Source: an uncultured Ruminococcus sp. (GTDB lineage Bacteria > Bacillota > Clostridia > Oscillospirales > Ruminococcaceae). From it: a stretch of 42,841 nt of DNA. Location: the NCBI GenBank assembly GCA_937894495.1, contig CALCRR010000143.1:1-42841 (forward strand), given 5' to 3'. Under the pieces are notes generated by a model. The model saw only the letters and a list, made by a program, of their open reading frames with translations, had not been told where the DNA came from and made no database searches. This document shows, in pieces, positions 39,587-42,841 of the stretch. Within the stretch, counting starts at the first letter, position 1. The number at the start of each line of letters is the position of its first letter. Position numbers and translations under genes: made by a program.

Positions 39587-40349
39587 TTTTGTCACCCTCT
39601 GTACAAATGGCAAATATCCTTTCTGCCGCAGCTTCAAGCTGTTTTGCGGCAGCGCTTTCGGGGCAGTGGGTCACCACCGTCACGCCCTTTTCCTCGGCGG
39701 CAGGTATATCGGCACTGCGGTCTATCTCGGCGATAATTTCGGTATCGAAGTCCTTGGCAAGCTCCTTGACTTTTTCCTCCTCGCCCTCAACATCACGGCG
39801 GTTGAGTATTATACCGCCCAGTGACGCATAACCTCTGTCCTTGAAGTTCTCCACCGCCATGCAGATATTGCCTGCGGCATATCTGGACATCTTCTCACCC
39901 GAGGTGACTACGAAGACCTTATCCGCATAGCCCTTTCTCATGGGCATTGAAAATCCTCCGCAGACCACGTCGCCCAGCACGTCATAGATAACTGCGTCGG
40001 GCTTGTATCTTTCATAAGCGCCCAGGCTTTCCAGCGTTTCAAGGGCATTTATTATACCCCTGCCTGCGCAGCCCAGCCCCGGCACGGGGCCCCCTGCCTC
40101 AACGCAGAGCACGCCGCTTTCGCTTTTGCAAACCACATCGTCAAGGGTCAGCGCCGAGCCTTTTTTTCTTAAAAGCTCCAGCACCGTTTCTATCCTGCTG
40201 CCCCCGTGGAGCAGTGAGGTGGAGTCCGCCTTGGGGTCGCAGCCTATCTGTATCACCGTAAGCCCCTTTTTAGCCAGTGCCGCCGAAATATTGCAGGCAG
40301 CGGTGGATTTGCCAATGCCGCCCTTACCGTATACCGCAAATTTGATCAT
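39579..40349 (-). CDS. NifH-like iron-sulfur ATPase, module A
   Basis: A 256-residue nitrogenase-reductase homologue with P-loop YGKGGIGKST, CDPKADST, and both cluster ligands, Cys94 in PGLGCAGRGI and Cys130 in LGDVVCGGF. It is a paralogue of the module B protein. Its ATG overlaps the hydE stop by 4 bases (ATGA), placing a nitrogenase-type reductase in direct translational coupling with a hydrogenase maturase. Downstream it overlaps its component-1-like partner by 8 bases. Confidence 0.93.
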   Translation of the reverse strand: MIKFAVYGKGGIGKSTAACNISAALAKKGLTVIQIGCDPKADSTSLLHGGSRIETVLELLRKKGSALTLDDVVCKSESGVLCVEAGGPVPGLGCAGRGIINALETLESLGAYERYKPDAVIYDVLGDVVCGGFSMPMRKGYADKVFVVTSGEKMSRYAAGNICMAVENFKDRGYASLGGIILNRRDVEGEEEKVKELAKDFDTEIIAEIDRSADIPAAEEKGVTVVTHCPESAAAKQLEAAAERIFAICTEGDKNA

Positions 40350-41395
40350 TGCTCATAATCTCCTCTTGAAATATCTATCTCATAGCCTATCGACTTCATG
40401 CGTCTTTCAAGGCAGCCCCTGCACTGTGCCGACTCATCGCCTGTGCAGATCTTGTTATCGTAAAGCATATACTTTTTCCTCACCGCCGTGGGCGAAAGGT
40501 TAGGCATTATAACATTTGCCCCCGAAAGCACACCCTGCTCTCTGCCCCGCGGGTCGATAGTTCCCAGTGCGGTGGTGGCAGGCAGCAGCACGCTTGGCAG
40601 CATTATCCTGCAAAGGCTCAGCAAAAACAGCGTCAGCTCATATGAGCCCTTGGGCATATCCTTAAAGGGAGTATCCTTATGGGGCAAAAACGGTCCTATG
40701 CCTATCATATGGGGCTTGAACTCTGCAAAAAAAGCCATATCCTCCGCCAGACATTCAGCCGTCTGGTAAGGTGAGCCCACCATTATGCCTGCCCCCGTCT
40801 GATATCCCAGCTCTTTGAGCTGCCTTAAACACTCCATTCGGTGCTCAAATGACATCTCCTCGGGGTGCAGCTTCTGATAATGCTCCTTATTTGCAGTCTC
40901 ATGCCTCAGCAGATATCTGTCCGTCCCTGCGTCCCTTAGGGTCTTATACTCCTCATATTCCAGCTCCCCCAGCGAAAGGGTCACCGCACAGTCGGGGTGA
41001 GCTTTTTTAATGGCTCTCACCAGCTCAGCCAGTCTTTCGGCGGTGTAGGTCTTATCCTCGCCGCTTTGCAGCACAAAGGTGCGAAAGCCTATATCATAGC
41101 CCTCATCGCAGCAGGCAAGTATCTCCTCATCTGTCAGCCGATACCTCTGGGCGCAGCTGTTTGAGCGCCTTATACCGCAGTATATACAGTCGTTTTTGCA
41201 GTAGTTTGAAAACTCGACTATGCCCCTTATAAATATCTTATTGCCGTATTTTTTTAGACTGAGCTCTCTTGCAAGCTGTGCCGCATAAGCTCTGTCATCT
41301 TCATCATACTCATTAAAAACACAGACCCACTCGTCCTTGCCGAGCTGCTTATCCGTGTTAAGCTTATCAATAAGAGCTTTTACCTTTTCACCCAT
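40346..41395 (-). CDS. hydE: [FeFe]-hydrogenase maturase HydE (radical SAM)
   Basis: A 349-residue radical SAM protein. Cys66, Cys70 and Cys73 (NYCKNDCIYC) bind the catalytic 4Fe-4S cluster. A second C-terminal set Cys317, Cys325 and Cys328 (CTGDESAQCRGC) is typical of the HydE auxiliary cluster. Other HydE-like blocks are FVLQSGED, GAGIMVGSPYQT and MPNLSPTAVRKKYMLYD. HydE acts on an iron-cysteine synthon in building the H-cluster diiron unit. BioB and PylB are related, but the auxiliary Cys set and the hydF neighbour favour HydE. The ribosome site GAGGA is six bases before the ATG and adjacent to the MITE-like element. Confidence 0.92.
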   Translation of the reverse strand: MGEKVKALIDKLNTDKQLGKDEWVCVFNEYDEDDRAYAAQLARELSLKKYGNKIFIRGIVEFSNYCKNDCIYCGIRRSNSCAQRYRLTDEEILACCDEGYDIGFRTFVLQSGEDKTYTAERLAELVRAIKKAHPDCAVTLSLGELEYEEYKTLRDAGTDRYLLRHETANKEHYQKLHPEEMSFEHRMECLRQLKELGYQTGAGIMVGSPYQTAECLAEDMAFFAEFKPHMIGIGPFLPHKDTPFKDMPKGSYELTLFLLSLCRIMLPSVLLPATTALGTIDPRGREQGVLSGANVIMPNLSPTAVRKKYMLYDNKICTGDESAQCRGCLERRMKSIGYEIDISRGDYEQ

Positions 41396-41411
41396 AATTT
41401 ATCCTCTTTTA

Positions 41412-41573
41412 TATACTCGCCTCTGTTTCAAAATATCCATTAGATTTGTGCAGAAATAAATTTTATCAAGGCACACGACCGCAGGCTTACTGACGTAAGT
41501 CAAGGGAGTGTAACGCAGAGAAAATTTATTTTTGTGCAAAGATAATGGATACTTTGGAGCAGAGGGGAGTATA
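41412..41573. mobile_element. 162-bp palindromic MITE-like element (copy B)
   Basis: Nearly identical to 8024-8185, with the same length, same inverted ends and only a few substitutions. It fills almost the entire gap between hydF and hydE, ending 16 bases before the hydE start codon and 12 bases after the hydF stop. Confidence 0.75.
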
Positions 41574-41585
41574 AATGCCAAAACA

Positions 41586-42776
41586 TCAAATATCTATCCC
41601 CAGCGGCTTTACGCTCCGCTTCAGTATACCGTTCATATAGGCTATGGCTATGCCGTAGTTGGTCACAGGCACGCCGCTGTCCTCGGCGCACTTCATGCGG
41701 TAGTTCATCTCTCTGCTGCCCAGCATACAGCCGCCGCAGTGTATCACCAGCCCGTACTCTTTAAGGTCGTCGGGAAACTCTCTGCCCGAGGTCAGGTTTA
41801 TCTCAAAGTCCTTACCCGTGTATTTTTTTAGCAGCCTGGGCAGCTTTACACTGCCTATATCCTCGCACTGCCTGTGGTGGGTGCAGCCCTCGGATATCAG
41901 TATGCGTGCGCCGTTTTCAAGCCCGTCAATAGCCTTAGCGCCCCTCACCGCCATATCGAGATAGCCCTTGTATCTCGCCATAAGTATTGAAAATGAGGTC
42001 AGCGGTATATCCTCGGGAGTTACCGCATTCACCTTGGCAAACGCCTGGCTGTCGGTTATTACTATATCGGGCTTTGGCGAAAGCTTGCTAAGATAGTCCT
42101 CCAGCTCCGTCTCCCGACAGGTCAGCGCCGCCGCACCGCATTCCAGCAGGTCTCTTATCACCTGCTGCTGGGGCAGTATCAGCCTGCCCTTGGGGGCTGC
42201 CTTGTCGATGGGTATGACAAGCACCGCAATATCCCCCTGCCTGACTATATCTCCCACCAGCATACGTGTCTGCTCCTGCACCTGAACAAGGCTTGCTGTT
42301 CTTTCACGAAGCTGGTGTATATTTTTCTTTTCCTTGGCGCTCACATAAAAGCCCTTGTCGCTCTGCTGGGGTATCTCTTCAAGCAGGTCGCACTTGTTTT
42401 TAACTATTATGTAAGGTATGTTCTTTTTCTCAAACAGTTTGATAAGCTGCGCCTCGCACTCTCCCTGCTCCTTAGTGCAGTCGGTCACCAGCACGGCGAT
42501 GTCTGTTTTGTTGAGCACCTGAGAGGTCTTTTTTACCCGAAGCTCCCCCAGCTCACCCTCGTCATCGTAGCCGGGAGTGTCGATTATCATAACAGGTCCC
42601 AGGGGCAGAAGCTCCATAGCCTTATAAACAGGGTCGGTGGTAGTTCCCGGTGTGTTTGATACCACTGCCAGCTCCTGATTTGTAAAAGCATTTACCACAC
42701 TTGATTTTCCCGCATTTCGCCTGCCGAAAAAACCGATATGCACTCTCTCGCCGCCGGGCGTATCGTTAAGTCCCAT
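41586..42776 (-). CDS. hydF: [FeFe]-hydrogenase maturation GTPase HydF
   Basis: A 396-residue GTPase and scaffold for the H-cluster diiron subcluster. It has the N-terminal GTPase domain with G1 GRRNAGKSS (residues 13-21), NTPGTTTDPVY, DTPG near residue 61 and NKCDLLEE, a middle dimerisation domain, and the C-terminal cluster domain with Cys298 (CTHH) and Cys347/Cys350 (HCGGC) matching the CxH...HCxxC pattern. GGGAG lies seven bases before the ATG. hydG is not found in this window; it may lie beyond the right edge. Confidence 0.95.
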   Translation of the reverse strand: MGLNDTPGGERVHIGFFGRRNAGKSSVVNAFTNQELAVVSNTPGTTTDPVYKAMELLPLGPVMIIDTPGYDDEGELGELRVKKTSQVLNKTDIAVLVTDCTKEQGECEAQLIKLFEKKNIPYIIVKNKCDLLEEIPQQSDKGFYVSAKEKKNIHQLRERTASLVQVQEQTRMLVGDIVRQGDIAVLVIPIDKAAPKGRLILPQQQVIRDLLECGAAALTCRETELEDYLSKLSPKPDIVITDSQAFAKVNAVTPEDIPLTSFSILMARYKGYLDMAVRGAKAIDGLENGARILISEGCTHHRQCEDIGSVKLPRLLKKYTGKDFEINLTSGREFPDDLKEYGLVIHCGGCMLGSREMNYRMKCAEDSGVPVTNYGIAIAYMNGILKRSVKPLGIDI

Positions 42777-42795
42777 AATATCACTCCCATTTAGG

Positions 42796-42821
42796 GTGTG
42801 TTGACACTAAGCCTAACACAC
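42796..42821. promoter_or_regulatory. inverted repeat upstream of hydF
   Basis: GTGTGTT (42796-42802) and AACACAC (42815-42821) form a perfect 7-bp inverted repeat 20 bases upstream of the hydF start, between any promoter and the ribosome site. A possible operator or leader hairpin; no regulator is identified. Confidence 0.35.
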
Positions 42822-42841
42822 GTCTTTTTGGATATTTTTGT

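Noticed and set aside
36014..40349. Calling the set chlorophyll (BchLNB) or F430 (CfbCD) reductase
   Set aside because: No bch or cfb neighbours, two reductase copies and four catalytic-type subunits, and the organism type gives no reason for either pathway. The family level is as far as the sequence supports.
40346..41395. Biotin synthase or PylB instead of HydE
   Set aside because: The C-terminal C-x7-C-x2-C auxiliary set and the hydF neighbour favour HydE; no biotin or pyrrolysine genes are nearby.
30119..42776. Annotating the cluster as a conventional nitrogen-fixation (nif) locus
   Set aside because: There is no nifB, nifEN pair or nifV. The component-1-like proteins are short (347-439 residues), and one lacks P-cluster cysteines. 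Hydrogenase maturation genes dominate the context.
1..42841. tRNA, rRNA, CRISPR arrays, transposase genes or prophage
   Set aside because: Looked for and not seen; the only mobile-type sequences are the two small palindromic elements and short repeats.

Overview
The window looks like chromosome from a low-to-mid GC Gram-positive Clostridium relative, most plausibly a Ruminococcus-type bacterium (Oscillospiraceae). Evidence: a Firmicute-style division and cell wall (dcw) cluster with a SpoVD-like PBP carrying PASTA domains, a DivIVA-like protein, a SigH-like sigma factor, an EndoA-type MazF toxin, [FeFe]-hydrogenase maturases, and a secreted leucine-rich-repeat protein ending in a type I dockerin, the signature of cellulosomal ruminococci. 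The species assignment is inference. No rRNA, tRNA or CRISPR array was seen.

Layout. 1-1.7 kb (minus): a small operon mazF - DUF421 membrane protein - DUF4363. 1.8-8 kb (minus): a MacB/HlyD-type exporter operon (adaptor, ATPase, second adaptor with a very large acidic/Thr-rich insertion, permease, YolD-like protein). 8.0-8.4 kb: a 162-bp palindromic MITE-like element and, beside it, a strong candidate for a 6S-type RNA with a perfect consensus promoter. 8.6-10.4 kb (plus): CNNM/CorC protein and a small membrane protein. 10.6-12.4 kb (minus): zinc-ribbon protein, SigH-like sigma factor, lone fumarase beta subunit. 12.4-29.4 kb (minus): the dcw cluster, in transcription order mraZ, rsmH, ftsL, spoVD-like pbp, murE, murF, a degenerate mraY homologue, ftsW, murG, an unknown membrane protein, murA, ftsQ, then ftsZ and divIVA on their own promoters. 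murD, murC, murB and ftsA are not present here.

30.1-42.8 kb (minus) is the most unusual part: hydF, hydE, then two modules of nitrogenase-like proteins (two NifH-like ATPases and four component-1-like subunits of two types), joined by start/stop overlaps to each other and to hydE, and ending with hypC-hypD-hypE. A dockerin/LRR gene sits inside the same run. The set combines a MoFe-protein-like scaffold, a NifH-like reductase, the [NiFe]-hydrogenase Fe(CN)2CO assembly core, and two [FeFe]-hydrogenase maturases. No nifB, nifEN, bch, cfb or hydrogenase structural gene is present. I know of no described function for this combination and flag it as a candidate undescribed metallocofactor or reductase system.

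Repeats: two near-identical 162-bp palindromic elements 33 kb apart, and six short tracts of a 7-bp repeat (consensus RGYAAGA) at gene boundaries.
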